NCBI GenBank assembly: GCA_025360665.1
Contig: JANYBU010000083.1
Location: 1-14,203 of the forward strand
DNA: 14,203 nucleotides
Source: Nitrospira sp.
GTDB taxonomy: Bacteria; Nitrospirota; Nitrospiria; Nitrospirales; Nitrospiraceae
Direction: 5' to 3'
Below the pieces are notes generated by a model, which saw only the letters and a program-made list of their open reading frames with translations, was not told the DNA's origin and ran no database searches. Position 1 is the stretch's first letter. Every line of letters starts with the position of its first letter. Positions 1-5,714 of this stretch are shown here, one piece after another. Both the position numbers and the translations under genes were made by a program.

Positions 1-1
1 G

Positions 2-574
2 CACATGCTGTTTGCCCTGGCCGGACTTCAACATGGCGAAACGGTGCTCATCATGGGCGCGGGGAGTGGGGTCGGGAGCATGGCGATTCAAATGGCGAAG
101 CTCGCCGGGGCCCGGGTCATCACGACGGTTGGGACCGACGAGAAAATTCCAAAAGCCGTGATCCTGGGTGCAGACGCCGTCCTCAACCATGCGAAGGAGA
201 AGGTCTCGGAGCGCGTCAAGTTGCTCACCGAAGGGCGCGGCGTCGATGTCGTGATCGAGCATATCGGTCCGGAGGTGTGGGACACCTGCATCGATTCATT
301 GGGGAAAGGTGGGCGCTTGGTGACCTGTGGCGCGACGACTGGGGGAGACGTGAAGCTCAATCTGCGCTACGTCTTTTCCCGCCAGCTGACGATCAAGGGC
401 TCCTACATGGGGACGCGTGCAGAACTGGTGAAGGCGGCGGAACTGATGGGGCAGGGTCGGCTGATTTCGGTGATCGACCGTACGTTCCCACTTCAGGAGG
501 CTCGCGCGGCACAGCTTCTGATGTTAAGTCGAAAGTTTTTCGGTAAGATTGTGCTGACGGTTGACGGATGCTGA
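2..574 (+). CDS. Zinc-binding-dehydrogenase-family oxidoreductase, C-terminal part (5' end outside window)
   Basis: This is the C-terminal part of a medium-chain dehydrogenase/reductase of the quinone oxidoreductase or zinc-type alcohol dehydrogenase group, which uses NAD(P)H for oxidoreduction. The reading frame is open to the left edge, so the catalytic N-terminal domain is missing. The visible 190 residues start in the Rossmann domain: the nucleotide-binding loop GAGSGVGSMAIQMAK is followed by the strand ARVITTVG, the alanine/aspartate-rich LGADAVLNH stretch, GRGVDVVIEHIG, and the late motifs GGRLVTCGATTG and GSYMGTRAEL. The end FGKIVLTV is usual for the family, and three more residues (DGC) follow before TGA. 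Part of that tail and the stop are read from the left end of a repeat element (566-732), so the C-terminus may have been reset by its insertion. The substrate cannot be read from this part. Confidence 0.85.
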   Translation, partial: HMLFALAGLQHGETVLIMGAGSGVGSMAIQMAKLAGARVITTVGTDEKIPKAVILGADAVLNHAKEKVSERVKLLTEGRGVDVVIEHIGPEVWDTCIDSLGKGGRLVTCGATTGGDVKLNLRYVFSRQLTIKGSYMGTRAELVKAAELMGQGRLISVIDRTFPLQEARAAQLLMLSRKFFGKIVLTVDGC

Positions 575-732
575 AAACGGCACCCAACTTCGTTCTCAGT
601 TGCATGTCTCCCTGCGACGTACCCCAGAGGGTACGCCTCAGTTGCTATGCTCCCTGCGGCCTTGCTTGGGGCAAGGCACGTCTCGACGCGCCAGGGTTGG
701 GCGGGTGAGAAGGCTGACCATTTTGAGCATCC
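566..732. repeat. MITE-like inverted-repeat element, type 1, copy A
   Basis: Terminal inverted repeats GGATGCTGAAAA (566-577) and TTTTGAGCATCC (721-732) match at 11 of 12 positions. In the middle (618-635) is a perfect hairpin, CGTACCC-CAGA-GGGTACG. Two near-identical direct stretches, CAGTTGCATGTCTCCCTGCG and CAGTTGCTATGCTCCCTGCG, flank the hairpin. No protein is encoded. The left end overlaps the stop codon of the preceding dehydrogenase gene. The right part (about 690-732) is also found as a solo fragment at 1331-1380. Confidence 0.8.
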
Positions 733-760
733 TTAGCAGGTCACTGTTCTAGTTACCTTG

Positions 761-790
761 TTGAGTGAACGCGGCTAGTTTTTTTATTAC
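761..790 (+). promoter_or_regulatory. Possible sigma-70-type promoter for the CBS gene
   Basis: TTGAGT (761-766) and TATTAC (785-790) are separated by 18 bases and lie about 30 bases upstream of the ATG at 819. Each hexamer matches its consensus at only four of six positions, so this is a weak call. A strong ribosome-binding stretch, AAAGGGAGGGA, lies downstream at about 806-816. Confidence 0.3.
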
Positions 791-818
791 GTTCATGTGC
801 AATAGAAAGGGAGGGAGT

Positions 819-1253
819 ATGTCCACAGTGGCGAAGATCATGAACAAGCAGCCCAAGACCGTGGGGCCTGGCGTGTCGATTGTGAGCGCGGCCAAGAAAA
901 TGCGTATTGCGCGGGTGGGGTCGCTGTTTGTGAAGAAGGGGAAGAAGCTGGTTGGGATCGTCACCGATACGGATATTGTTCGACGCGCCGTCGCGACCAA
1001 TAAGAGTCTTGGCAAGATGACCGTCGAGAAGATTATGACGACTCCCATTTGTACGATCGAGGGGAGTCAGCCGGTTGATGATGCTCAGGATATGATGGGT
1101 GACTTAGGCGTGCGCCATCTCGCTGTGACCCAAGCAGGGGAGATTGTGGGGGTGGTATCAGTGCGGGATCTGTTGATGTTTTATAAGCGGTATGCGCAAT
1201 CGAAGATTTTACCGGAAGCGCCGTACTCTGAACCGAAGATTTTCCAAGATTAG
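819..1253 (+). CDS. Tandem CBS-domain protein
   Basis: This 144-residue stand-alone protein consists of two CBS domains in tandem (a Bateman module), roughly residues 3-60 and 67-125. Such modules bind adenine nucleotides such as AMP or ATP and act as regulatory switches; here no enzymatic domain is attached. Visible signatures are VAKIMNKQPKTVGPGVSI and GIVTDTDIVRR in the first domain, and VEKIMTTPICTIEGSQPV, GVRHLAV and IVGVVSVRDLL in the second. The ATG at 819 was chosen over an upstream in-frame GTG at 765 because a strong purine-rich ribosome-binding site lies just before it and because the extra N-terminal residues look like translated leader. It is probably cytoplasmic. The gene stands alone and converges on moaB. 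Its partner protein cannot be inferred from the neighbours. Confidence 0.88.
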   Translation: MSTVAKIMNKQPKTVGPGVSIVSAAKKMRIARVGSLFVKKGKKLVGIVTDTDIVRRAVATNKSLGKMTVEKIMTTPICTIEGSQPVDDAQDMMGDLGVRHLAVTQAGEIVGVVSVRDLLMFYKRYAQSKILPEAPYSEPKIFQD

Positions 1254-1266
1254 CAGGACGTAAGGC

Positions 1267-1436
1267 GTGAAACGTGAGGCGTTAGGCGCAAGAGTCGAGA
1301 CGTGTGATGCTTGGCGCCTGATGAGCATGGTCACGCCGGGGTTGGGTGGGTGAAGAAGGCTGTCCGTTTTGAACATCCTGTGGTGAGCCGTCAGGCGCGC
1401 GGACTATATTAAAATACCGCCCCTCACGCCTAACGC
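1267..1436. repeat. Word-type inverted repeat between convergent genes, containing a solo type 1 right end
   Basis: The gap between the CBS gene and moaB has no gene. Just after the CBS stop lies a run of related words (GTGAAACGT at 1267-1275, then GCGTTAGGCG at 1279-1288). The exact reverse complement CGCCTAACGC occurs at 1427-1436, directly after the moaB stop on the other strand. Between them, 1331-1380 closely resembles the right end of type 1 copy A (GGTTGGGTGGGTGAAGAAGG then TTTTGAACATCCTG), apparently without a left end. Confidence 0.6.
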
Positions 1437-1949
1437 TTATTTGGTGAGTTCCTTCACCAGGTGGCCAAGTTCGGGAAGGATCAACTTTTCCATCGCCAGC
1501 CTAACCGCGTTTTCTGATCCTGGTGTGGAGAACAGAATACGGCCTTTGATGATGCCGGCGGTGGCGCGGCTCATGATGGCCGGTGAGCCGATGTCTTGAT
1601 AGGTCAAGTAGCGGAAGATCTCGCCGAATCCCACCAGTCGTTTCTCCAGCATGGCGTCGACCGCTTCAAAGGTTGAATCCCGTTTTGAGATGCCGGTGCC
1701 GCCATTGATGATGATGGCTTGGACGGCCTTGTTCGCCAGGCCTTCAGCGATCCGGCCTGTGATCTGGGCTGGTTCATCCTTCACCAAATGGTAGGAGATG
1801 ACTTCATGCCCGAACTGCCTGAGGAGCTTGTGGATGAGTTGTCCGCTTGTATCGGTGTCGGGGGTCCGCGTGTCGCTGCAGGTAATCACCATGCACCCCA
1901 CTGTGCGGGGTGCATGGGATTTGTGTTCGTGAGCGGCGTGGCTACCCAT
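1437..1949 (-). CDS. moaB: Molybdenum cofactor biosynthesis protein MoaB
   Basis: MoaB-family proteins are related to MogA and bind molybdopterin; in many bacteria they adenylylate it before metal insertion. With the start used here the protein is 170 residues, the usual length. The core begins VGCMVITCSDTRTPDTDTSG, followed by the molybdopterin-binding loop INGGTGISKRD (about residues 81-91), GFGEIFRYLTYQDIG, SRATAG and the late STPGS motif (about 141-145). I preferred the ATG at 1949, which gives a short MGSHAAHEHK lead-in. An in-frame GTG at 1961 is the alternative, but it directly abuts a repeat end and has no visible ribosome-binding site. The gene lies downstream of the ferredoxin gene on the same strand, separated by a type 1 element, so any promoter or 5' leader it has would lie in that element. 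Molybdenum enzymes such as nitrate or nitrite oxidoreductases would be plausible beneficiaries, which is inference. Confidence 0.88.
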   Translation of the reverse strand: MGSHAAHEHKSHAPRTVGCMVITCSDTRTPDTDTSGQLIHKLLRQFGHEVISYHLVKDEPAQITGRIAEGLANKAVQAIIINGGTGISKRDSTFEAVDAMLEKRLVGFGEIFRYLTYQDIGSPAIMSRATAGIIKGRILFSTPGSENAVRLAMEKLILPELGHLVKELTK

Positions 1950-1960
1950 ATCGTTTCTCA

Positions 1961-2084
1961 CAGGATGCTGAAAAATGCCGCCAGCTGCGTTCTCGCATCG
2001 CTCAGACCCTCGACGTACTGAACAACGTACGCCTCGGGCCTTCGCTCACTGCGGCCTTGCTGGACGGCCTTTTTGATCATCCTC
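1961..2084. repeat. MITE-like inverted-repeat element, type 1, copy C
   Basis: The left end CAGGATGCTGAAAAA (1961-1975) pairs with the right end TTTTTGATCATCCTC (2070-2084) at 12 of 15 positions. The centre (2014-2031) has the form CGTAC-8 bases-GTACG, the same position and outer stem as in the other copies but with a different loop. It fills nearly all the space between the ferredoxin stop and the moaB start. No protein is encoded. Confidence 0.75.
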
Positions 2085-2105
2085 TCATTGAGCTTTTTTC
2101 AAGAG

Positions 2106-2432
2106 CTACTTCCAGACTGAATCCGGGTTCAGTTTTGCGACCGGCTTTCCGCCCTGGATGTGTTCGTCGATGATGGTCGCCACGTCCGCTTCCGTCACTT
2201 TGGAGTACCAGGTGGCGTCCGGATAGACGACGACGGTTGGTCCTTGCTCGCAGGGGCCGAGGCAGGAGGAGCCGCTGACGAGGACGTCGCCCGGTGTCAC
2301 ACCCTTCTGCATGAGGCCGATATTAAAGGCCATGAGGAGGGAGGCTGCTCCGGCGCTGCCGCAGGAGGGTTTCGGGTGGCCTGGGGGACGGGCGTTAGTA
2401 CAGACAACGATATGATACTTGGGCTTCGGCAT
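2106..2432 (-). CDS. Thioredoxin-like [2Fe-2S] ferredoxin
   Basis: This 108-residue protein matches the thioredoxin-fold [2Fe-2S] ferredoxins typified by Aquifex Fd4 and Azotobacter Shethna protein I, and related to the NuoE subunit of complex I. It would carry single electrons in the cytoplasm. The four expected cluster ligands are present in the family spacing: Cys11 in VVCTNARPPGHP, Cys24 in PKPSCGSAGA, and Cys57 and Cys61 in SSCLGPCEQGPTVVVYP. The WY pair after PDAT is also typical. The ATG at 2432 is supported by AAAGGAGA (positions 2444-2437 on the minus strand) at good spacing. It sits between the gamma-glutamylcyclotransferase-fold gene upstream and moaB downstream on the same strand. 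The redox partner is unknown. The gaps on both sides hold repeats, so co-transcription is possible but not shown. Confidence 0.9.
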   Translation of the reverse strand: MPKPKYHIVVCTNARPPGHPKPSCGSAGAASLLMAFNIGLMQKGVTPGDVLVSGSSCLGPCEQGPTVVVYPDATWYSKVTEADVATIIDEHIQGGKPVAKLNPDSVWK

Positions 2433-2456
2433 AGGTTCTCCTTTAGCGAGTAATGA

Positions 2457-2532
2457 AGCGATCAGCTTTCAGCCGTCAGCGTTCAGTTATCTTTAAGAGA
2501 TGATGAGAGCTGATTGCTGTGAGCTGATGGCT
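2457..2532. repeat. Word-type imperfect inverted repeat (AGCTGAT words)
   Basis: A 24-base arm at 2457-2480 and its approximate reverse complement at 2509-2532 match at about 19 of 24 positions, with a 28-base loop. Each arm is itself built of short related words such as GCTGAT, GCTGTG and AGCTGAT. It lies directly after the stop codon of the minus-strand gene at 2536-2979 and ahead of the ferredoxin ribosome-binding site. Confidence 0.65.
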
Positions 2533-2535
2533 GTT

Positions 2536-2979
2536 TCACTGCGGCGCGAACGACTTCCACATAGCGATGGCCTCTTCAGGCAGCTTCCAATGCTTGAGGC
2601 CCTTCATTACCCAATCGAGATAGTGCGCCTTGGGTTTGAACTTGCCGATCGGGGTGGCAGCATAGGTGGTGACGAGCATTTTCTCCCCTGCTTCCGTCAG
2701 CACGGTGACTTGAACCTGACGAAACGCGCTTGGGGGTACATCGCCTTCGAAGAGGTCCATCAGCTTGAGGTCTTCGTCGGTCACTTCGAAGACCGCTCCC
2801 CAGACCTGTTCTCCCGGTGACGGGGTCACGCTGGCGAGGCCGCATCGCCATTGTGAAGACCATCGGCAAAATTTGATCGTGTGTTCGTGAATTGTGGCCA
2901 GCATCAGGAACTGATGTTCCGGAGCGCGACGTTTGAGCTGCGTGGGGTTGAGATGGTCCCCATAGAGAAAGAATTTCAT
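2536..2979 (-). CDS. Gamma-glutamylcyclotransferase-fold (AIG2-like) protein
   Basis: This 147-residue protein has the order and length of gamma-glutamylcyclotransferase-like proteins, which release 5-oxoproline from gamma-glutamyl amino acids or similar amines. It opens with a variant of the substrate-loop motif: MKFFLYGDHLNPTQL, where the family usually has YGSNL. It continues with WRCGLASVTPSPGEQVWGAVFEV and then DLKLMDLFEGD, whose Glu78 occupies the place of the catalytic glutamate of human GGCT (LDEQEG). The loop substitutions (Ser to Asp, Asn to His) mean the activity or substrate may differ. The ATG at 2979 fits the fold; GAGGTG lies a little far upstream, so initiation looks modest. 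It is the first of three minus-strand genes. The family call is good, the specific reaction is uncertain. Confidence 0.75.
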   Translation of the reverse strand: MKFFLYGDHLNPTQLKRRAPEHQFLMLATIHEHTIKFCRWSSQWRCGLASVTPSPGEQVWGAVFEVTDEDLKLMDLFEGDVPPSAFRQVQVTVLTEAGEKMLVTTYAATPIGKFKPKAHYLDWVMKGLKHWKLPEEAIAMWKSFAPQ

Positions 2980-3089
2980 GGGCGATTCACCACCTCAGAA
3001 TTCACACGTGTCACTAGACCATCATTTGTAACATAACCACTTTCACGCGTACAAGCCGCGCCGCAGGCGGTTCACCCGGTTAGATTGAC

Positions 3090-3124
3090 ATCGCGCTGAC
3101 GCTCTTCCTAAGATGCAGCGCGAT
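3090..3124. promoter_or_regulatory. Nine-base perfect inverted repeat upstream of the membrane-anchored protein
   Basis: ATCGCGCTG (3090-3098) and CAGCGCGAT (3116-3124) are exact reverse complements separated by 17 bases that include CTTCCTAAG. No T-run follows, so it is not a standard terminator. It lies about 50 bases before the preferred start of the next gene and could be an operator or a 5' leader hairpin. Function is not known. Confidence 0.4.
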
Positions 3125-3172
3125 CATGTGCGGTTCCATTTCTTCTTGTCGAACCCCGTTTACAGGATGTCC

Positions 3173-3634
3173 ATGCCACAGAATCATTCCTCCGGCCGTT
3201 CTGCGTTTTCCTCGTTCTCCATGGTAAAGATCATTCAGTATGTGGCCGTGGCAGTGCTCGTGCTGGGCGCGTTCTACTATCTCTGGATGAGGCCTCCGTC
3301 GCTGAATCCCATAACCGATCGTCGGGCTGCTGAGGCCCTCGCACTGGTGCAAACTCATCGGGCTCAGGGCTATCCCACAATTCTTCAGGCGATGACTGAG
3401 CACGTGCGTTCTATGAGCGAACGCAATCGGGTCGCCCGGCTGGGTGAGTGGCGGGTGAAGCAGGTGGAGGGAGACCTGTACGAGATACGGGTTCAGTTGC
3501 GAGATCAAGGGGTGACGGGCCAATGGTTCGAGCGGGAGTTCATTTGGCATGCCGATCTCTCGTTGAAGAAGGTCAATGCCGCCTCGCTTGCTGCGGATGG
3601 CGTGACACCGAAAGAGCCTGATGCTGCGCCCTAG
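3173..3634 (+). CDS. Hypothetical membrane-anchored protein
   Basis: I do not recognise this family. From the ATG at 3173 the product is 153 residues: a short polar N-terminus, one hydrophobic segment IIQYVAVAVLVLGAFYYLWM (about residues 19-38), then a charged soluble domain of about 110 residues. The soluble part includes ALALVQTHRAQGYPTILQ, an Arg-rich SMSERNRVARLGEWRVK, and alternating strands such as DLYEIRVQLRDQG and QWFEREFIWHADLSLKKV, suggesting a small alpha+beta domain. With basic residues on both sides of the segment, orientation is not clear. The start at 3173 has CAGGA about six bases upstream. Alternatives are 3113, 3167 and 3221; the last begins immediately before the hydrophobic segment. 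The stop TAG directly abuts a type 1 repeat element. The reading frame and amphipathic organisation support a real gene. Confidence 0.65.
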   Translation: MPQNHSSGRSAFSSFSMVKIIQYVAVAVLVLGAFYYLWMRPPSLNPITDRRAAEALALVQTHRAQGYPTILQAMTEHVRSMSERNRVARLGEWRVKQVEGDLYEIRVQLRDQGVTGQWFEREFIWHADLSLKKVNAASLAADGVTPKEPDAAP

Positions 3635-3759
3635 CAGGATGCTGAAAAATTCCTCCAACGTCGTTCTCGGTTCGTCAAAATCCTCAACGTACCCCAGAGG
3701 GTACGCCTCCGGTTTTGACTCGCCTGCGGCCTAGTTGGATGTATTTTTGAGCATCCTGC
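3634..3759. repeat. MITE-like inverted-repeat element, type 1, copy D (best-preserved ends)
   Basis: Terminal repeats GCAGGATGCTGAAAAA (3634-3649) and TTTTTGAGCATCCTGC (3744-3759) match at 15 of 16 positions. The centre (3688-3705) is the perfect hairpin CGTACCC-CAGA-GGGTACG, as in copy A. Flanking arms pair as well: GTCAAAA at 3674-3680 with TTTTGAC at 3713-3719. The element starts on the last base of the TAG stop of the preceding gene. No protein is encoded. Confidence 0.82.
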
Positions 3760-3835
3760 GGGAGTGTTCTTCTGATATGTCACACGTGCAGTCCCTCGAA
3801 GTTCTGCTGTGCCCAAAGGGTTTTCCCGCAGCCTG

Positions 3836-3855
3836 CTAGCCCGTATTATTCATGA
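3836..3855 (+). repeat. Solo end of a type 2 inverted-repeat element
   Basis: CTAGCCCGTATTATTCATGA differs at one position in 20 from the inward-read right end of the type 2 element at 5216-5396. No partner end was found nearby, so this looks like a degraded or partial copy. Confidence 0.6.
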
Positions 3856-3910
3856 CGGTTCGTTGCAAAATGGTGGGGTGGTGCGCGACGTGTGAGCCCT
3901 GTCTCTACCT

Positions 3911-3944
3911 GTCGCGCTTTTCCCGCAAGTCTCGCCCGTCTCGC
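3911..3944. repeat. Dispersed GC-rich 34-base repeat, copy 1
   Basis: This segment matches 11817-11850 at about 28 of 34 positions on the same strand. Both copies lie immediately downstream of a minus-strand gene (here the Rieske gene, there alr). It is built of words resembling TCGCG and GTCTCGC. The rest of the interval 3760-3957 shows no gene. Confidence 0.6.
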
Positions 3945-3957
3945 TTGAGTCAGGCTC

Positions 3958-4278
3958 CTATGTGAAGTTCTCCGGCAGTGCCACCTGCACCTGATTTCCT
4001 TCGATCCGTACGGGACAGCAGGCGATGGTGATGTTCGGATTCTCCGGTCGTTCGCCGGTTTGTACGTTGAATCGCCATCCGTGCCACGGACATTCGATGA
4101 CGTGGCCCTCCAGGTGGCCTTCTCCGAGCGGTCCTCCCGCATGCGGGCAGGTGTTGTCGACGGCGTAGAAGGATCCGTCGACATTAAACAAGGCAATCCA
4201 GACCCCTTGGACTTCGACGGTCCGTCCGGTCCCCGGAGGGAAGTCCTCTACCGTTGCGACGGTGACAAATTCAGGCAT
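3958..4278 (-). CDS. Small Rieske [2Fe-2S] ferredoxin (NirD-like)
   Basis: This 106-residue single-domain Rieske protein resembles the ferredoxin components of aromatic dioxygenases and the small subunit (NirD) of assimilatory nitrite reductase. It would act as a soluble cytoplasmic electron carrier. Both cluster-binding boxes are complete: CPHAGGPLGEG with Cys44 and His46, and CPWHGWRF with Cys63 and His66. The box spacing is that of the ferredoxin type, and there is no signal peptide or membrane anchor. The ATG at 4278 gives a natural N-terminus, with GAAGGG upstream. No oxygenase or nitrite reductase large subunit is adjacent, so a dedicated partner cannot be named. It is divergent from the HNH gene across about 170 bases. 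Confidence 0.9.
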   Translation of the reverse strand: MPEFVTVATVEDFPPGTGRTVEVQGVWIALFNVDGSFYAVDNTCPHAGGPLGEGHLEGHVIECPWHGWRFNVQTGERPENPNITIACCPVRIEGNQVQVALPENFT

Positions 4279-4447
4279 GGCGCCGACCCTTCTTCTTGGC
4301 CGAGTGGCCGACGGGATAGGTATGCTCCACAGACCAGTCAGTAACTTGATTTCGACCGAGCCTTATGGCATAGAAATAGGTACGCGTTCCAATACTACAC
4401 CCAGGCCCTCTCATACAAGGAGCCTCGGTTGGGAATGAGGTTGCGGC

Positions 4448-4993
4448 ATGGAAATGACCCTTCTGCTCAACGCGACGTACGAACCCTTGCGGGTCGTCAA
4501 TTGGCAAAAGGCGATCGCGCTCCTGTGGCAGGGCAAAGTTGAAGTCCTCGAGGTCTACGACCGAGAGGTCCACGCGGTGTCGATCTCTTTTAAGCTTCCC
4601 TCCGTCATGCGGCTTCTCAAGCTCGTCCGGCTCAAGGATATCCACCGGGCGGTCAAATTCTCCCGCATCAATATCTTTACCCGAGATGGCTATGCCTGCC
4701 AGTACTGTCGTCACAAGTTCAGGACCGAGGAGCTGACGTTCGATCATGTTGTCCCCATCGCTAAGGGTGGGCGAAAGACCTGGGAAAATATCGTGACGGC
4801 TTGCTGGCGTTGTAACAACAAAAAAAGCGGTCGCACGCCCGATGAAGCCGGCATGCGGCTCATGAAGAAGCCGGTGAAGCCGCGCTGGAATCCGATTGTG
4901 ACCATTACCATCGGGATTCGGAACACACCGGAGAGCTGGCGTGACTATTTCTACTGGAATATGGAATTGGATGCCGACCCTGCCGACACCTAA
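4448..4993 (+). CDS. HNH endonuclease-family protein
   Basis: This 181-residue protein belongs to the widespread bacterial HNH group that begins with LLNATYEPLRVVNWQKAIALLWQGKVEVLE. The nuclease module spans about residues 77-135. It has two zinc-type CxxC pairs, Cys84/Cys87 in YACQYC and Cys119/Cys122 in ACWRCNNKK. The LTFDHVVP core (Asp99, His100), the ENIVTAC segment with Asn114 and a later NNKK segment supply the metal-dependent catalytic motif. Proteins of this family are usually chromosomal and stand-alone, and their role is not well established; DNA repair or processing is often supposed. GAGG about seven bases before the ATG at 4448 supports the start. No methylase, integrase or phage gene is nearby, so a restriction or homing role is not supported by context. 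Confidence 0.88.
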   Translation: MEMTLLLNATYEPLRVVNWQKAIALLWQGKVEVLEVYDREVHAVSISFKLPSVMRLLKLVRLKDIHRAVKFSRINIFTRDGYACQYCRHKFRTEELTFDHVVPIAKGGRKTWENIVTACWRCNNKKSGRTPDEAGMRLMKKPVKPRWNPIVTITIGIRNTPESWRDYFYWNMELDADPADT

Positions 4994-4997
4994 CTGC

Positions 4998-5106
4998 TAA
5001 TGTTCAATGTTTAATGATGAATGTTAACTTTTAGGTCAGATTCTCGTGCGCCCTCACGGCGCGTCCCTTCTTCTCATAAACATTCAAAATTTATCATTCA
5101 ACATTA
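4998..5106. repeat. Word-type AT-rich inverted repeat (AATGTT words) after the HNH gene
   Basis: A 28-base arm at 4998-5025 and its reverse complement at 5079-5106 match at about 23 of 28 positions. Each arm is a run of short related words (TAATGTT, CAATG, GAATGTT). The loop contains a perfect small hairpin, GCGCC-CTCAC-GGCGC (5048-5062). The array begins four bases after the HNH stop codon and is much richer in A+T than its surroundings. It might fold at the 3' end of the HNH mRNA, but no terminal T-run is seen. Confidence 0.65.
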
Positions 5107-5114
5107 CGTTCCGT

Positions 5115-5216
5115 TCAATGCACCGTATCCAGCGTAATCTCGAAATCCCGTCCACCGAGTAACGCCTGGTTCTTTGCATAGTTGTCTTCGATATCGTCTG
5201 CCTGTCCATCTCGATC
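5115..5216 (-). pseudogene. Probable 3' remnant of a gene truncated at a type 2 element
   Basis: On the minus strand an open stretch of about 33 codons reads DRDGQADDIEDNYAKNQALL and then GGRDFEITLDTVH before TGA. Its acidic and polar composition and ordinary codon choice look like a real protein C-terminus, whereas other frames here do not. There is no start codon. Upstream the frame runs straight into the end of the type 2 element at 5216 and meets a stop within its terminal repeat. I read this as the tail of a gene whose remainder was lost or displaced when the element arrived. I do not recognise the family. It could also be chance coding. Confidence 0.45.
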
Positions 5217-5396
5217 TAGCCCGGACTATTCATGAATACCTGCTACGTCGTCCGATCCTCTCGCCCGGCGTGGTTTTTCTCGTTCGGCCTCCTCGACGGA
5301 CTGCAAGTACGCCTCCGTCGGCCTCACTTGCGAGAAGCCCCGGCGGGCTTCGGTCTCGAACGCCTCGCGACGGCATTCATGAATAATCCGGGCTAG
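5216..5396. mobile_element. MITE-like inverted-repeat element, type 2
   Basis: The 25-base ends at 5216-5240 and 5372-5396 are inverted copies matching at 23 of 25 positions; they begin CTAGCCCGGA and contain the palindrome ATTCATGAAT. The 181-base unit encodes no transposase. An open frame on the minus strand spans most of it but stays inside the element and has no credible ribosome-binding site. The middle (about 5291-5315, CCTCGACGGACTG then CAAGTACGCCTCC) closely resembles the central module of the type 1 elements. A 20-base solo end of this type lies at 3836-3855. Confidence 0.72.
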
Positions 5397-5438
5397 CCGG
5401 GCCATCACATCCTGCATTCCACGCAACTCAGAGCCCTG

Positions 5439-5467
5439 GCAGGGTGCTGAAAAATCCCTCCAACGCC
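5439..5467 (+). repeat. Solo left end of a type 1 element
   Basis: GCAGGGTGCTGAAAAATCCC and the following TCCAACG match the left end of copy D with one change in the first 15 bases. No right end or central hairpin follows. Confidence 0.6.
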
Positions 5468-5505
5468 CCTGGACCGTGACGCGTGAAGCGCGGCTGGTTT
5501 TTCTT

Positions 5506-5575
5506 GTTTATTTGGTCTGTTTGGTTTGTTTGGTTGAACTAGACTAACCAGATGAACAAAACAAACCAGATAAAC
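5506..5575. repeat. Word-type inverted repeat (TTTGGTT words)
   Basis: A 30-base arm at 5506-5535 and its reverse complement at 5546-5575 match at about 24 of 30 positions around a 10-base loop. The arms are runs of GTTTATTTGGTC, TGTTTGG and TTGTTTGG words. As RNA, extra G-U pairs would strengthen the stem. It is in the gene-free interval 4994-5714 and is not followed by a T-run. Confidence 0.65.
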
Positions 5576-5654
5576 CCCGCTTGTCTGTCTCACGAACTTG
5601 GTCTCCAAGCGCCGGCGCAGTATGGCGGGGCAGGTGGAAAAGGGGAGGGCGTGG

Positions 5655-5684
5655 TTTACGCTTTAAAACAGGGTGTTGTATGAT
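5655..5684 (+). promoter_or_regulatory. Likely sigma-70-type promoter of the precorrin-2 dehydrogenase gene
   Basis: TATGAT (5679-5684) is a good -10 element. TTTACG (5655-5660), 18 bases upstream, is a fair -35. Transcription would begin near 5691, giving a leader of about 24 bases that contains GGGGGA just ahead of the ATG at 5715. Confidence 0.5.
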
Positions 5685-5714
5685 ACGCCCCACTATTGAA
5701 TTGGGGGAACCACC

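Noticed and set aside
4346..4376. Possible promoter TTGATT with ATAGAA ahead of the HNH gene
   Set aside because: The -10-like hexamer is poor and other equally weak combinations exist in this gap, so it was not annotated.
4448..4993. Reading the HNH gene as part of a restriction, homing or phage defence system
   Set aside because: No methyltransferase, helicase, integrase or intron signature lies nearby, and this HNH subgroup is generally a stand-alone chromosomal gene.
5226..5426. Minus-strand open frame of 66 codons covering most of the type 2 element
   Set aside because: It lies almost entirely within the repeat and reads through both terminal repeats. It has no convincing ribosome-binding site and matches no family I know, so it is probably a by-product of the element's GC-rich sequence.
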